Source: Stropharia rugosoannulata
Lineage: Eukaryota; Basidiomycota; Agaricomycetes; Agaricales; Strophariaceae
Assembly (NCBI GenBank): GCA_028532985.1
Contig: JANCIK010000012.1
Coordinates: 2,170,001 to 2,234,000 of the forward strand
Length of the DNA: 64,000 nucleotides
Direction: 5' to 3'
A program made the position numbers and the translations under genes. This document shows, piece after piece, positions 1 to 13,184 of this stretch. The stretch's first letter is position 1, and the number at the start of each line of letters is the position of its first letter. The notes beneath the pieces are model-generated. The model saw only the letters and a program-made list of their open reading frames with translations. It had not been told where the DNA came from and ran no database searches.

Positions 1-1100
1 CTCATCTTCGTTATATTTCTCAACGTGAGCGCTTGCACCCATGTCCAAAAGGCTGGTTACAAAGGGAAATAGTAACTCCGTATTTCTTGCGGATGGTGGA
101 AAGGGAGCGTCGGTCAGAACTATGGCGGGTATCTTATTTAAATACCTACATCTGTTGATGCCTAGCCGTATAATACGGTTGTCCGAGCAAAAGGAGCAAC
201 CGGACGGGAGTGGAAGGTCAATACGTCCGCGCTGAAGTACTACATCATGGCAAACGATCAGTCTCATCAACCCAAATTAACTCACCAGATCTATATTTCC
301 CGTACTCAGAGAGATTACACGCAGTTGGTGCATATACACTAGCTGACATAGAAGCTAATGGAATGACATATTCAACGAGAAGGAAGATTAAGGATTGACC
401 GGCGTAAAGAGTCTTAGTACCTACTCTGTGTACTCTAGTAATCTCAGAAAGTATTTCCGTAGATCATATCGACGTTAAGGAAGAAGAATACGTTTCTTCC
501 CGCGGCTGTCAACACGGGTATCGTGCTTCGCTGTACCGAATTTTGATTGTAGGCTTCTGGATTTGCGATTTATGATTCTTTCCGCAGGAAATAGAAAATA
601 CTTAACGGGCCATCCGTGGGACTCAAGCGTCGCGGGGCGCACGGAAAGCGACGCTGGGTATCTCAGGCAGAAGCTCTATTCAAACAGAAGCGTCGGAACT
701 TGGCTAGAAAGAACTAGAGTTTGGAAACTGCAGTGAAGTAAGGCAAGACGTGTGTCCATTAATTACTCAGGCCTGCGGGATATAATCAGGTCAAATCGCG
801 GTCCAAATTAACGATTCGCAGAATTTCCGGTGCCGTCAGAAAATTTCATGTTTATCTGATTATGCTTTAGCCCGACTTTCCCGAAATAGTCAAGTTCCGC
901 ACTCAACCTTCTGGGGTCCCACCCGTCTCCTTCTATCCACGAGTAAGTCTAAAAATAGAAGATCCGACCTGTCAATCTGTTGTTCGGTGGTTGGGCCCAC
1001 TTTCAAGCGTCCTCAAATACCAATGAATAGACCCCCAGCGGCGTAACGTTTGTTTGTTACTCCATTTTAGTAAAAAAAGTGCGAGTCCTGAGCTTCCTCG
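1..1100. other. no recognisable gene
   Basis: Short open frames only, with no conserved motif or consistent splice structure. The last part is presumably the promoter region of the desaturase gene that follows. Confidence 0.5.
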
Positions 1101-2758
1101 ATGCTGGCGTCTCTCTTTCACGACGGTCCAGAATACATCAAGCGTACAAAGACGCCATTCAAGCCGACAAATGTGAGCATTGCCGTAGCTTTGACCAGTG
1201 TTTTTCTCGCTCATCATCACTTCTGAAGCTTTCTCTGTCTGATGTTCATGCTGCCGTTCCAAAGCATCTTCACCAAAAAAGTACATGGAGAGGGTTGGGC
1301 TATGTTCTGAGGGATGTGATCTTCGCGATCATAGTGTACAAGCTTGGATGGAGGATCGACCCTTTGGTCAGCTCTCTCGTTACTAATCATTCATTTCCTC
1401 CAGCTGTTGCTTTCCTCGTCAAGTGGATGCTGTGGGCATTCTACTGGCATTGGCAGGGAGTGATTTTGGCGGGCTGGTGGTGCCTTGCCCATGAGGCAGG
1501 GCACGGCACCCTGTCTAATCATTCATGGGTTAATCATGTGGTGGGATATTCTCTTCATACGGTACGCCACTCGTTCGATAGATTTCATCTTACAGCCAGA
1601 CTAAAAAGTAAGTTTTAGTTCATTCTCGTACCATACTACGCATGGCGTTCTACGCACCACGCTCATCACAAGGCTACCATGTCCATGGAGCGGGACGAAA
1701 ATTACATTCCTTACACTCGCGCCGAGTATAATCTCCCTCCTGAATCGATTGCTCATGTCTCGGACTATCACGAAATATTCGAAGAAACCCCCATATATAC
1801 TCTTCTACGCATGCTCATCATGCAAGGTCTGGGATGGCAGTACTACCTCGTAGCGAACGCCATGGGCTCTAAAATGTACCCAGCAGGAACCAATGTAGGT
1901 ATAAACGCATTGGCTTCCTCCGTCTCGTGTTCTTCCTAATGTGTATAAAACAGCATTTCCAACCTTCTTCGCCCCTCTTCAAACCTCATGAAAGGCCGGG
2001 AATTATCGCTTCTAACATAGGTCTAAGCGTCATGGCCTCGCTTCTGTACGCGTGGACTCGTAATGTCGGTGTCGACAACTTTCTCAAGCTCTACTTCGTC
2101 CCTTACATTGTAAGATCCAATTACCCTTTTCTGCGTAGGCCGAGATTATCTGAAATATCGCCTTTCGTAGCTTGCGAACCATTGGATAGTCATGCTTACC
2201 TACCTGCACCATAGCGATCCAACAATAGCTCATTACCGCAAAAATCAATGGTCGTTCCTTCGAGGAGCTATTGGCACAGTCGACCGACCACTACTAGGCT
2301 GGGTGGGACGTTTCTTCCTCCATAACGTCTCGCATGACCATGTACGATATCATTCATGTTTTACTGAGTAATACAGTTTAACCTATCAAGCGATCATGAA
2401 GGTTGCACACCATCTGTTTTCGTCTATCCCTTTCTGTAAGTCATTATACCTGTCATACTAACTTAGAAGACTGACGTTTTGTCCTAGATAATCAGCCACA
2501 GGTAACAGAGGCTATCAAGAAAGTCTTGAGAGACGAACATAATTACGACTCCACGGTGGGTATTTTTCATTTATCGTCCACCGAATTAGCAAATGATACG
2601 GAATATAGAATACGTTCCGCGCTCTATATCGCACGTTTACGCAATGCTGCTTTGTCGAGGATGAAGGCGATATTGTGTTTTACAAAAATAAGGATGGGAA
2701 GCCGGCTCGTGTTGTTGCGGACGATGCTCTGAGCAACCCCACCAAGAAGGTAATCTGA
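1101..2758 (+). CDS. FAD2: delta-12 fatty acid desaturase (oleate desaturase)
   Basis: Membrane-bound di-iron desaturase that inserts the second double bond of linoleate, normally in the ER membrane. The model has eight exons: 1101-1172, 1229-1561, 1619-1894, 1954-2109, 2171-2341, 2402-2435, 2488-2555 and 2609-2758. It encodes 419 residues, the usual family length, with every junction GT-AG and in frame. All three histidine boxes are present: HEAGH, HHAHH two exon segments later, and HDHVAHH, which is created only when the 2342-2401 intron is removed. Other family landmarks are SMERDENYIPY after the second box and IVFYKNKDGKPAR near the C-terminus. The start codon 1101 gives an N-terminus that reads LFHDGPEY, as in fungal homologues. 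A naive reading frame from 1079 runs through the first intron and is wrong. The gene looks intact. I am confident of the family; the exact regiospecificity is inferred from similarity. Confidence 0.9.
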
Positions 2759-5491
2759 TTCTATGCAACCCTGTAATGAATGTATAATAACTATAATAAA
2801 TCCTTGTGCTCCAATAATCCTATCACTCCCTTGGATACTATACGAGGCCTCCTTAATGCATTTATCAAGTTATGATGAAAAATGGTCGTCTCCATGCAGC
2901 CCATCTGTCGAACGGCTTTGAGGAAGGTCATGCGCTCCTCGAAAGTTGAGCATGATTGAGCAGCACCGCCAACGCTGAATATAATGCTAAACGCAGCAAT
3001 CTTCATATTCATGTCAAGCATTTGCATTATTCATTACTGTTTTTGCCTAATCCTCGGGAGATGTCTGCTGAGGGGAAAACATCTGAAACAGGTCCCAGAA
3101 ACATAATAAGCTTCCCTCTGCGCCACCCATACAGTACATACAGTACACTAATCATATAATATGTATCAGCTACTACATAGTATCAAGGATAAGTCAGAGA
3201 TGGAATAAATAGCACGGAAAGTTGGGCCGAATTGATTTAAACCGGAGAATACAAAACCGCTATTGGCATAAGGCACGAGGACAGGAAGGTATCTGTCTGT
3301 GATTCTGAGAGAGTGTAACCTGGCTATCAGAGCGCTGGACTTCTCTGTCAGACACTATTCCAGTGTACATGACAATATCATGATGCGCACCACACAATTC
3401 GAATAGCTGTGCCTCAGTTGAGACATTTACTCACCTGGACCCCCGACACTCCGCAATTACGATGCAAAGCCGTTTGGGCATGATTTGAGCGAAGAAATAC
3501 AAGGGCTTGAGTATAAGGGGTAACCGGTAAAGTTTTAATGGCCTCATCCACTCCATAGTCGGCAGCTTGGATAAAGTACTCAGTCGGCGACAATTCATTA
3601 ACTTAAATACCGTCCGCTGATACTCTTTAGCTTTGAATGACCGCGATGGGCATCCATGATACAACAGCGCGCACTTAGCACACAAACTTAGATTACTCAC
3701 TTACTACGGCGCCAAGTAGCCACATGACCCGATTCAACATGTCGGAATTGCGCAAATTATCTCGAGCGGGTTGACCAGTTTACCCGGGTCTGAAGCCGCG
3801 TTCGACTGGGCACACCATACGTGAATATGTACGTCTGTTGTCTGTCCTTCCATAGCACACCAGAGTAGCAGGATTTTCACCGACCCCGGACCTCAAGGGA
3901 TCCGCATTATGATGTTCGCGCTTAACGGAGATTCGGGATAGCGTTTCGTTTAGACTGCAGATAGTAAACGTCACTACTGATGTATGGGTCAACAAGCTAT
4001 ACGCACCTGATTGAATGAGTGCAGAGCTCCTGACTTTGCACGAGGCAGGTCAGAACGATAGTTAATTACCGTGTGCCTAAGATGTACTCGTTCGAGTTAG
4101 ACTAACCCGCTATCCCAGGTTTGCCTCGCCACCCGGCGTTGTAGAGGATCCACTTCTTCGAGAACTCGCGCAGCCATACGGTCATTTACACGACAGAAGG
4201 CGCTGCCGTCTTCTTTCTTGTTAAGCTACAGTCGAAACGAAGAGTACAACGTCCAAAGTAAATTTAGCGTGGTTGGTAAATACAGAGTTACAGTGATGGG
4301 TATCGATAATCCGGCAGTCCTACCGTGACATTCATGTTTATGTTCATGCCTTAGGGTTGTGAATCCCTCCCGGTCTATTCCTGTGACAGACAGATCGGTC
4401 TTTGCGACAACATGAGTGTTATGTATGTACATACCATTGCCACCAGACTGCGACGAAGGGTATTGAGAAGCCAAGACCGAGATACGCAAATGTCTTTAGA
4501 GCAAGAACCCTTCTATTCTCGGTGGAGAAAGGGATAGCCCTAGCGTGCTGAAAATCCGAACGCCCTCAGGATGAATTTAAATTTCTTCAAAGAGGTATTT
4601 ACTTACGGGATCTCCCGCTTCACTATGCGCCCAGCGACGGATGTGAGGTTGCACAGCGCGCCTTAGCTGCGGCGTTGCAGCACGAGAAGCTATGAAAGAC
4701 GACATGGATGTGATGCTTGGAGTTTCAGCAGAAAGTCGTATTGTTTTCCGCTGTTCGGAAAACCAGAGGCATTTTATAGGTATGTCAGGGTACGTCCTGG
4801 TACCTGCCCATACATCGTTGTTTCATTACGCCTATGACCACTTATTGCCCAAAACGCCTATTTCCCCGCTGTAATATATGTTCTGGGCTTCTTGAGGCTT
4901 CTTGAGTTACGGCCTCCTGAACAATCTAGGCGCGAAATAGGCCACTAAAACGCACGTGATTTGTGTGTTCGCGTTTGAAGAGGTTGAAAGCGTGTTCCTG
5001 TCAGATGCAGGTAGAGGTTATCATAAGGAAAGCAGGCCTAAGCGGGCGTCTAGTTGTGTCTGGCCTGAACGCGACATAAACGAGAGCTGTCTGGTCAAGT
5101 CATTGAGTACGGCCGTAACGTGCATTTCGGCCGCTTACGTAATTATTTCATTATGTCAGGAACGCGGTTTTAACCGACTCCATCATTTCCTTAACACCTT
5201 CCTCTTGTTTTCATCCCTATTTTTTTTACTGGCGAAATGGGAAAGTTGAGAGTGATGGGCTCTTGGAACGACCTTGGGACAGTGATCTTTCAATAATTGT
5301 AGGTAAGGTTGCAATTGTTCTTGACTCCCACCTAATTATAACGACATTCACCCCAGAAGTAATAGATGCCGCAGCCGCGCAGCGACTTCACCTGACTGTC
5401 ATGTTATGACTTGCTGCGGGCTCGAAATAATATCAACAAATAAACCTATTACTCCTTTTCCCATATCCTCGCATCTTTCCATAACTGACAA
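2759..5491. other. gene-poor gap, nothing recognised
   Basis: About 2.7 kb with only short unrelated open frames (the longest about 97 codons) on both strands. No tRNA, repeat array or protein motif was seen. It may be relaxed intergenic DNA or decayed transposon sequence. Confidence 0.4.
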
Positions 5492-6184
5492 ATGTCGGGC
5501 AACGACTTCCCACCTCCCAATCGCCCCATCAGCGAGTTGCCACTGATCTATGGCGTCGTTATCTACCCTGGGATCCAAGCACTCGACGTATTCGGCCCAC
5601 TGGACGCATTGAACAGCTTATCTACTTATATACCTCTTCAGCTCGCTGTCATCGCGGAAACTCTGGAGCCTGTTTCAACCAAACCCCCTGGTGATCTTGG
5701 AAACCCTGCGTCCAATTGTGCGCAGACAATTGTGCCAACCCACACGTTCGATACCGCCCCTGCACTTGACATTCTCCTAGTTCCTGGTGGGGCAGGCAAT
5801 CGCGACCCCAAGAATGTCGAAGCATCGATCGCGTACATCCAGAAGACATACCCTTCCCTAAAGTATCTCATTACTGTCTGTACTGGGTCTGCATTGGTAG
5901 CTCAGACAGGGATATTGGATGGAAAGCGTGCGACCACAAACAAGAGAGCTTTCGAGCGCGTTAAGCAGATCCGCCCACAAGTGAATTGGGTGTCCCATGC
6001 CCGTTGGGTTGTGGATGGGAACATCTGGACTTCATCAGGCGTTAGCGCAGGCATTGATGTGATCTTTGCTTTCATGGGAGAAGTATACGGAGAACAAGTG
6101 GCAACGTGGATTGCCAACTATTTGGAGTACGACAGACATATGGACCCAGCTTGGGACCCTTTCGCAGAGCTGTATTCATTGTGA
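5492..6184 (+). CDS. DJ-1/PfpI family protein (class I glutamine amidotransferase-like)
   Basis: Intronless 230-residue protein. The DJ-1/PfpI fold is visible: an N-terminal strand and turn reading VVIYPGIQALDVFGP (residues about 22-36), a central strand LDILLVPGGAG (92-102), and the nucleophile elbow ITVCTGSALVAQTG, with the presumed catalytic cysteine at residue 130. The C-terminal part VSHARWVVDGNIWTSSGVSAG is typical of the isocyanide-hydratase/AraC-N-like subgroup rather than of DJ-1 itself. No signal peptide is seen, so it is probably cytosolic. Members act as hydratases, glyoxalases or stress proteins; the substrate cannot be told from sequence. The ATG at 5492 follows a pyrimidine-rich stretch and no upstream in-frame ATG competes. 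The gene looks intact. Confidence 0.88.
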   Translation: MSGNDFPPPNRPISELPLIYGVVIYPGIQALDVFGPLDALNSLSTYIPLQLAVIAETLEPVSTKPPGDLGNPASNCAQTIVPTHTFDTAPALDILLVPGGAGNRDPKNVEASIAYIQKTYPSLKYLITVCTGSALVAQTGILDGKRATTNKRAFERVKQIRPQVNWVSHARWVVDGNIWTSSGVSAGIDVIFAFMGEVYGEQVATWIANYLEYDRHMDPAWDPFAELYSL

Positions 6185-8160
6185 AAGGTCAGGACGCTTT
6201 ACTTCCGTGACACATCTACTTTACTGATTATACACCACACACTTGGTTCCAGGAGTACTCGAGGGTGTCCAATGGTAGCAGATTCCATTCAGAAGTCCAT
6301 GTTCCCACTCCGTATAGATATGTATTTAGAAAGCGGTGTAGTTTCCCCATTACCTTGAGGTAAGTGTTAACTTCCATCAACGCTCAGGCCGGTCGGATGT
6401 TAATTAGTAATCTCACGTCCTGTCCAGAGTTGTGAAGCGCTTAAGAAAAAGCCGTGCACTGCTTAAGGCCGCCGACCTTCTGTCAGTGTCATTTTTTATT
6501 TAAAGGATTGATCTTGTCTTGACTCATGATCTTCTCTAGGCGCACGTAAATAGTCGTATTCAGTCTGCTGTTAAGTAGTTTGCATTTAAGCATGTTTTAC
6601 CATGATTCCTACTACTGAAATAAATATCAATCGCAGCCGATGTAGCAGGTCTAACTTATCTTTCAATTTCCACGCGCGCGCGTTCCAGTTGCTGCATGTC
6701 GATGGTATTGAATCACTTGTGAATCAATCATGTTCAGATTGAAAATGTCGGGACTTTCACCTATGATGAATCCTCTACGACTCGATCGGAGGTCCGCCGT
6801 TCTGACTGTGGATGATTTCTTCGGTTTATTTTTATGCTGTCCTAATTTCAGCAAGCTTATCTTCCAAAGGCAAAGACTCTACCCCAGCATTGGGCCCTGT
6901 TGTAACGTCATCTTGAAAGCTGTCACCTTTGGAGTTGCGACTCCATCATTCTCTCAAGTCGACACTTGAGCTTGAATGCCGTAGCCCATTCCGTATGCGC
7001 ACACTACTTCAAGTTCGTATATTTCCTGCAACTCGGCGGAAATCAAAATGGATCAGTAAAGCCTGATGCATATCGAATGGAGTATCTGGGATGTCCGACG
7101 ACTCCGACGTACAAGGTCATGACTTCAAGTTGTTAAACAAAATACGCGGTGAATTGACGGTCTTACCCTTGCCCAGTGACTGTCGAGAAATCAGATCTTG
7201 GGGTACGTAGTTTAATATACTCCAATGCTTGTACGCAATAAGCGATGAGTTTTGGGTGTTTGATCTTAGTAGTTATGCTAGTTTCATTTCCGGAATACAG
7301 TGTAACTGAATCGTCGCACAAGACCTCTCATCCTATCACTAGGTTGACGTTTATCTTACTCCCTTCAGGCCCCAGGACCACGGGCGGAGATTAGCAGACT
7401 TAAGAGAATAGGTGAGTTGCTACAAGTTTCGAGCATACTGACACCGCTTAGGGTCACATCCTTTCGTACGCAAGATTCAATATTATCTGACATATGTTGT
7501 ACAGGATGGTCGGTCGTCCTCTTCGTACATCGCTGACTGGTTGATGTCTTGATCTGATGCGTGAACATGTGCCATATAAAAATATTCTACATTGATTCTC
7601 AAGTAATTCTACACAAGTTTTTGCGGGCTTCGACGATGTTTTCAAGTTTGGCTCATAGTATTATATAGCATGTCCAGCTACGTCAGTGTGTCAAGTAACG
7701 GATAAGCTTCTCCCTTGCAAGCCAATTAGGCTGGCCTTCATGTAAAGCTTCGCCCCAGCACTTCGTCGTGACTGTTTCCCACGGATTCTCCGCGACCCTG
7801 ACCCGTCAAGACTTTCCAGAGACCACGTTTGCTTCATCAGCGCTCAGTCCGACGATAAAGTTCTCATGATCAATGAAAGCAAGAACAGAATACTATGTCG
7901 ACTAGTTTCGTATCCCGAACTCTCTCACCATACGCGTCTTTTTCTCCTGTCGTGCTGCGATCGACATCCGAGAACTATCTCCATCCTCCTCCTCAAGGCC
8001 TTCCGATATGGTCTACCTTTCGCCAAACTATCTCCCACGCGTAGTGCGCTCATAGGCCTAAAAGGATACTCATAAAGTACTTAAAAGCCACATCGTAGGT
8101 AGCGCAGAGTCCTTCAGAACGGTATACAGTTTTGCCATAGTCCCAATCGCATCTCATACC
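6185..8160. other. gene-poor gap, nothing recognised
   Basis: About 2 kb with short random frames only. The stretch before 8161 is presumably the promoter of the BTB gene. No repeat or RNA gene was found. Confidence 0.4.
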
Positions 8161-9200
8161 ATGGCCGCCCCTTCACTATCCTCTGTACGCACTGTACCCG
8201 CCCCAATCAGTGTACTTCATGTGCGCGCGGACAGTCATCCTCCAAAATGCCACCCCCTATTCTCTTTCCCCGACGCGGACATTACTTTACGATCAAACCA
8301 AGGGACATTGTACCGCGTACACTCGTATACGCTCCGTACGACATCAGGCTTTTTCTCCACAATGTTCAGTCTGCCGCAGCCAACGCGCGCTGATGGCCTA
8401 AACCACGACGACCGACGGTCAGGCAGACATTCTGGCACATCTCACAATATCCTTGACGTCTACGAGAACAATTTCCCATTGGAGACTCTTCTAAAATTGA
8501 TGTGCGGCTTCCCCATTCCACAGTGGAGCTCATTAGCCGACCTCGAGAAGGTACTGAGGCTCGCCGAAAAATGGGATACGCCAGGGCCAATCTCCACCAT
8601 GCGCCTCTCGTTAACCGCAAAACGCTTTCTGGAGCGACACCCGCTGCAATGCTATGCCATCGCGCGGCATTTTGGTTGGGACGCCGAGGCCAAAGCTGCG
8701 TCGACGCACACCCTGGTCCTCGACCTCTTCGACCCAGCACACACCCCTATCATAGATCAAATGACCTCCAAGGACTTTCTGCGCCTCGTCGAGTTCCACC
8801 GCAGGCGTCGAGATCTTTTTCGAGAGCTGCTTGACAGTCCTGAGAGATTCGCAGCAGGAAATAGGTTCGTTTGGCTCTGTGCTTCTATATTGGGCAGTGC
8901 TGATGTTTTTGTGTGCACTCCAGCACCCCATACCACTGCAACGCGTGCGGGGTAACGGTACTAGATAACTATCCGTGGAAGGCATTCAAGCATGCCATGT
9001 TTCTGGAGATGGAGCGGCGCCCGCTTGGCGATACGCTAGGCGTCGTGTTAGGCGGGACCGCGGATTGGCCTGTAGCAACCGCATGCTGGGAAGCCAGGTG
9101 TACGAAACCAGGATGTGGGGGACTGAATTATGACAGAGTGGGGACCCTGAGGCAGATTCAAGCCTGTGTGGCGCTCCTACCTCTTACCGTTAATCTCTAA
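8161..9200 (+). CDS. BTB/POZ domain protein with C-terminal Cys motifs
   Basis: Two exons (8161-8864, 8924-9200) joined by a 59-nt GT-AG intron give 326 residues. The N-terminal part carries a BTB/POZ signature of the Agaricomycete type: FPDADITLRSNQGTLYRVHS (about residues 36-55), then HSYTLRTTSGFFSTMF, a variable linker, and the helical segment LPLETLLKLMCGF-like and LADLEKVLRLAEKWD. The C-terminal exon carries a CxxC pair (HCNACG) and a second cysteine cluster (CWEARCTKPGCGG), possibly a zinc site; that is inference. BTB domains mediate dimerisation or Cullin-3 adaptor functions. Basidiomycete genomes carry large expanded families of them with unknown partners. Splicing is needed: the first frame otherwise ends shortly after the intron. 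Confidence 0.82.
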
Positions 9201-11730
9201 AACATCCGACTTCTGATCGTCTACATACATATTTATGCTGAAGTCTCGCTTAAAAGCTACATTGTCTCATAGAGAGGTCTACCCTTCTGTTTGTTGAAGT
9301 CTATCTAATACATAGAGTACACATGAATATTTGGCAGATGCAACATGTCCTGTTGATTAGATATTTTTAATCACATCTGTTATTCCATATCAGGTTCCGA
9401 ACGTCTCATGTTCCAAACATAAATGTCAAAAGACTCACACTTTAGCGACGCTCTACGACCGAGGAGTTTATCTTTATACTATCCTGAATTGCGACCTTGC
9501 CCACTTGTGCGTGCTGTCCGTTATCACCACCTTTTTTGAATCGAGTCAATTTTAGAGACCCGCTAAACTGCACGCTGCATGCTGTAGTTAGTAGTGGCGC
9601 GTAAATCGCACTTTGAGCGTCGGTGGCTTGATAGACAAATACCGATAGTCCCGTGGAATTGTGATCCGCTATACAAGTTTCGATATGTGTGCAATCTATT
9701 CAAGACTGACGGGTGCGCTTGCATAGACCGGCGGCGCAATACCGGCGGCCCATTCTATCAACACTTGTCAGTAGAATTCGGGGATTTGGCCCTGCAAAGC
9801 TTCCGCGCGCGTATATGCACAAGATCTGTATGGGCGATTGTCCACGGAGGCACTGGTACAATGATGTTAATACATGCTCTTTTCCACAGACACTCATCAG
9901 GTCCGAGGAGAGATAATTCACAGCATCGCGTCATGCAGTAATCTCCTTAGCTGGTTGACTTGGTTTGATCTTCTCACTTACGATCGACAGGGTGGAGAAA
10001 CTGTCTAGGGATTGTTATAGTACAGGTCCTAATATGTAGCTACATGGCTTGCAGACGCAGCACCTGGCTAGACTAAAAAACGCTTGCCTATGATAATCCT
10101 CTCTAAGTTAGTGGGCTGGAGAGCATCAATGCATTTTTGATTCGGGGGTGTGGTAGATCGTACTACTATTCAATTTCAAATAAGTATCAGTCGAGAAGGT
10201 AGTAATTAGGAAGTCTTCGGTCTCTTTAATTGTCCTGAAGTAAAAATTCGTCATATTGGTACGGCATCAGCTGATGTATGTAAGAAAAGTCGTATAAAGA
10301 CAAAGGTGCTGCCACGTTGGGACCGCAAAAGGCACTGTGCAGCTCGTTATCTCTACGGTCTCAATGCCATTGACGACTTGAAGGCATGGGGTCGGCCTGT
10401 CAGATGTCTTTCGTGAATTTCCACCCGGATATAACGACCCGGTATATTTTTGAGAACCGTGTGGGTTTCTACATATTAAAAATACAGCTGTAGCAAATGG
10501 TCGCTGAGTGGTGCCGCGGCAGTAGATTTTTTCCGTTAGCGTTGGCGGCAGGGCAGCAAAGAAGTTCCGCAAAGACCGGTGTAATGTCATGATGTAACCT
10601 TCCCGTCCTCCTCGTCATCTACATCTATGGGTATTACTTGTCTCCTTTTACATGCCGTGGTATCTAAAGTCCGGAGCCATGGGTATGAAATGGTACGGGC
10701 GACGCGGGCGCTGAATCATGCCACACTACGCAGCCTGACATGATGTATCAGAATATGCGATAAGTCGTTCTCATCGACCCTTAGGAATTGAGGTGTCGCA
10801 TTCAGGGTCTGGGAGAATAAGGCCGCCGTAAAGGCTCGTACAGAATTTTAAGATGTAGTTGTAAGTCTGAGAGGCTATATCAGTCTATAGGGCTGTGCCA
10901 CAGCATTATGGAAAGGTGTGCCACAGCCGCGGGGAGTACGGCGACGCCGGGCTTTACCGCTGACTTCGAGCGCCTGCAAGAAATCGCCGGTGCCGCCCGC
11001 TGAGGCCAAGACCTCTCCAGCGCTCTCAATACCGTTCACTAAGCTCCCGTAGATGTGTAGCTGAGCCCCTCGTATACACAGCAGAAGATACATGCAAGCA
11101 TGTGTAAGTTGATTCAACCTGGTAGCGCCAGAGCTGTTACATGTTAAGCAACAGCATACTTTACTTCGCTCAGCCGTTGTGTTTACAATGAAATGGCCAA
11201 GCATGACTACGTTTGACCCCAGACGTGCATACTTATATAGCCAATAGCACCTATGGGCGCAATTGATTGTACCTGCTCGTTGTCATAGGTACCTCGCCCG
11301 ATGATCTAAAAATAGATGCGCGTCTAAATTTTTCACAAAAAAAAACGCCGGTAATGGGTCTCCTCAAGACAGTATCATTCAGATTTGGATACTTATGGAC
11401 AGACCTACGGATACTAATTAACACATCAAGCCCTCCAGGAAAATACCTGTAATTGAAGCAGACGACAGCAGAATTCGCTGATAAACCGACATAGCCTCAG
11501 AAATGCCATGAAACACTTCTTCGAACTTGGAAGTTACCGAATAGATGCCCAAATCATTTTAATTCGGCTGAGATCCCTATTCTGTAATCCATTGAGCGCA
11601 CAGCGTTTTGGGACTTCGAAATGGCGTTAGAGAAAATGCCGCAGATAAAAGGCACAAATTTGGGAGATTGAACTTTACCTGTTCTCATTTTCCTTTCTGC
11701 TAACGTCTGGGTTTGCATATCTTAGACGTC
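9201..11730. other. gene-poor gap, nothing recognised
   Basis: About 2.5 kb without a supportable gene. A 109-codon minus-strand frame at 10875-11204 lies in a more GC-rich patch but shows no known motif or splice context. Confidence 0.4.
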
Positions 11731-13184
11731 ATGATCTCGATTTCTGCTGTCCTGCTACTGTCAATTCTATCAACCGCACTCGCAGATACTATCAATGTCC
11801 AAGTTGGTCTGAATGGAACCATTGCCTACGACCCTCCATTTGTAACCGCCAATCCTGGGGACACAGTGAATTTCACTTTGCATGTTAATTCCTTTCGCAC
11901 TAGTATTGCTTTGCTGACATTTTTTGAAAATGAAGTCTAACGAAAAACCACACTGTGACTCAATCTTCCTTCAACACACCTTGTATTGCTACACCAGGAG
12001 GGTTTACTACGGGATTGTAAGTCTTGCAGTTATGTACGAAGCTTCCGAAAAGGCTCATTCTATCAAGCGTACCAGTTGCTGCTGGTACTCAGCCAGTCTC
12101 ACAGACATTTACTGTCACTGATGCAAGCACACCGCTCTGGTTCTACTGTGAACAGGTTGGGCACTGTGGACAAGGAATGGTTTTCGCCATTAATGCCCCA
12201 TCTGACCCTGCACCCAACTCATTCAACAACTTTAAAGCTGCCGCCATAGCTCAGAATGGCACAGCAACATCTAGTGCGGGTAGCACGCTTCCGCCAACAA
12301 CTGCTACGTCCCTTTCGACTGTGACAACGGATGCAAGCTTCACGACCCCTCCGGCACCTGTATTTTCTACGGCAACCGCCACCGTTACATTTGGAAGTTC
12401 AACTTACACGACAGTATACTCGAGCTACATTGGCACACCCCGTACGTTTTTTTAGGCCTCGTCACATGCCGAGTTTGATATTAACTCTCTTGTGTTTGTC
12501 GTAGCACCGACTCCTGCAGCGAACCCTCAGGACCATAAGATCATTGTTGGGTTTAATGGAACACTCTCATATAACCCTCCGAATATTACAGCGGCCATTG
12601 GGGACACTGTGACCTTTGAGTTCCATCCGAAGAACCACACTGTTACCCAGTCAAATTTCCTCACACCATGTGAGGCGCTCCAGAAGCCAGACGGGACTCC
12701 GGGTTTTAATTCCGGATTGTAAGTCGTCTGCTACCTAGAAGTCTAACTTTAATAATGGGCTACATACTAACCCTCGTTTCTTTTTAGCATGCCCGTGAGC
12801 GCCAACCTCACCTCTGGTTTCCCTATCTTCCAAATTCGGATCAACGACGTAAGTAACGCTTTTGCGTGGTTTTGATTTGGTAGCGGATGTGACTGAGCTT
12901 CTTCGTAGACCGCGCCAATCTGGGGATACTGCGGACAGACCAGTCATTGTCAGAAGGGCATGGTCTTTGCAATCAACGCCGTCGAATCCGGACCAAACAA
13001 CTTCGAGAACTTCGTGCAGCTTGCGTTACGCTCCAATGATTCTACGGGAGCAGGTGGAACATCGACCGCGCCCGGCGCGTCTCCGTCTCCCACTGGCAAC
13101 AAAAGCGCCGCCCTGGCTCCACGAGCTTGTTCGCCCATCTCATTTGGACTCGTGGTTGCTGGAGTGCTAGGCTTGTTGATCTAA
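11731..13184 (+). CDS. secreted two-domain cupredoxin (plastocyanin-like) GPI-type protein
   Basis: Six exons (11731-11879, 11936-12016, 12068-12441, 12505-12718, 12788-12848, 12909-13184) encode 384 residues. The N-terminus MISISAVLLLSILSTALA is a signal peptide. Two cupredoxin domains follow, each with the KNHTVTQS strand that supplies one copper histidine. Each also has a C-terminal Cys-His-Met loop: FYCEQVGHCGQGMVF in the first and WGYCGQTSHCQKGMVF in the second. A Ser/Thr/Pro-rich linker separates the domains. The C-terminus is Ser/Gly-rich and ends in a hydrophobic tail (about 15 residues before the stop), as for GPI anchoring. This fits the fungal extracellular serine-rich protein family at the wall or plasma membrane. 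The first intron appears to use a GC donor at 11880, because the nearby GT would shift the frame and destroy domain one. The start at 11731 is chosen for the signal peptide; an in-frame ATG also occurs at 11713. Confidence 0.87.
11880..11935 (+). other. non-canonical GC-AG intron in cupredoxin gene
   Basis: The donor reads TT|GCATGT and the acceptor GAAG, with a branch-point-like CTGAC about 20 nt upstream of the acceptor. Only this boundary keeps FTFLTKNHTV in frame, aligning with FEFHPKNHTV of the second domain. Confidence 0.65.

Noticed and set aside
1079..1618. 179-codon open frame as the desaturase N-terminus
   Set aside because: It reads through the first intron; the start at 1101 in another frame plus splicing restores the conserved N-terminus.
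10875..11204. 109-codon minus-strand frame in a GC-rich patch
   Set aside because: No motif, no splice context and no homologous pattern; too weak to call a gene.
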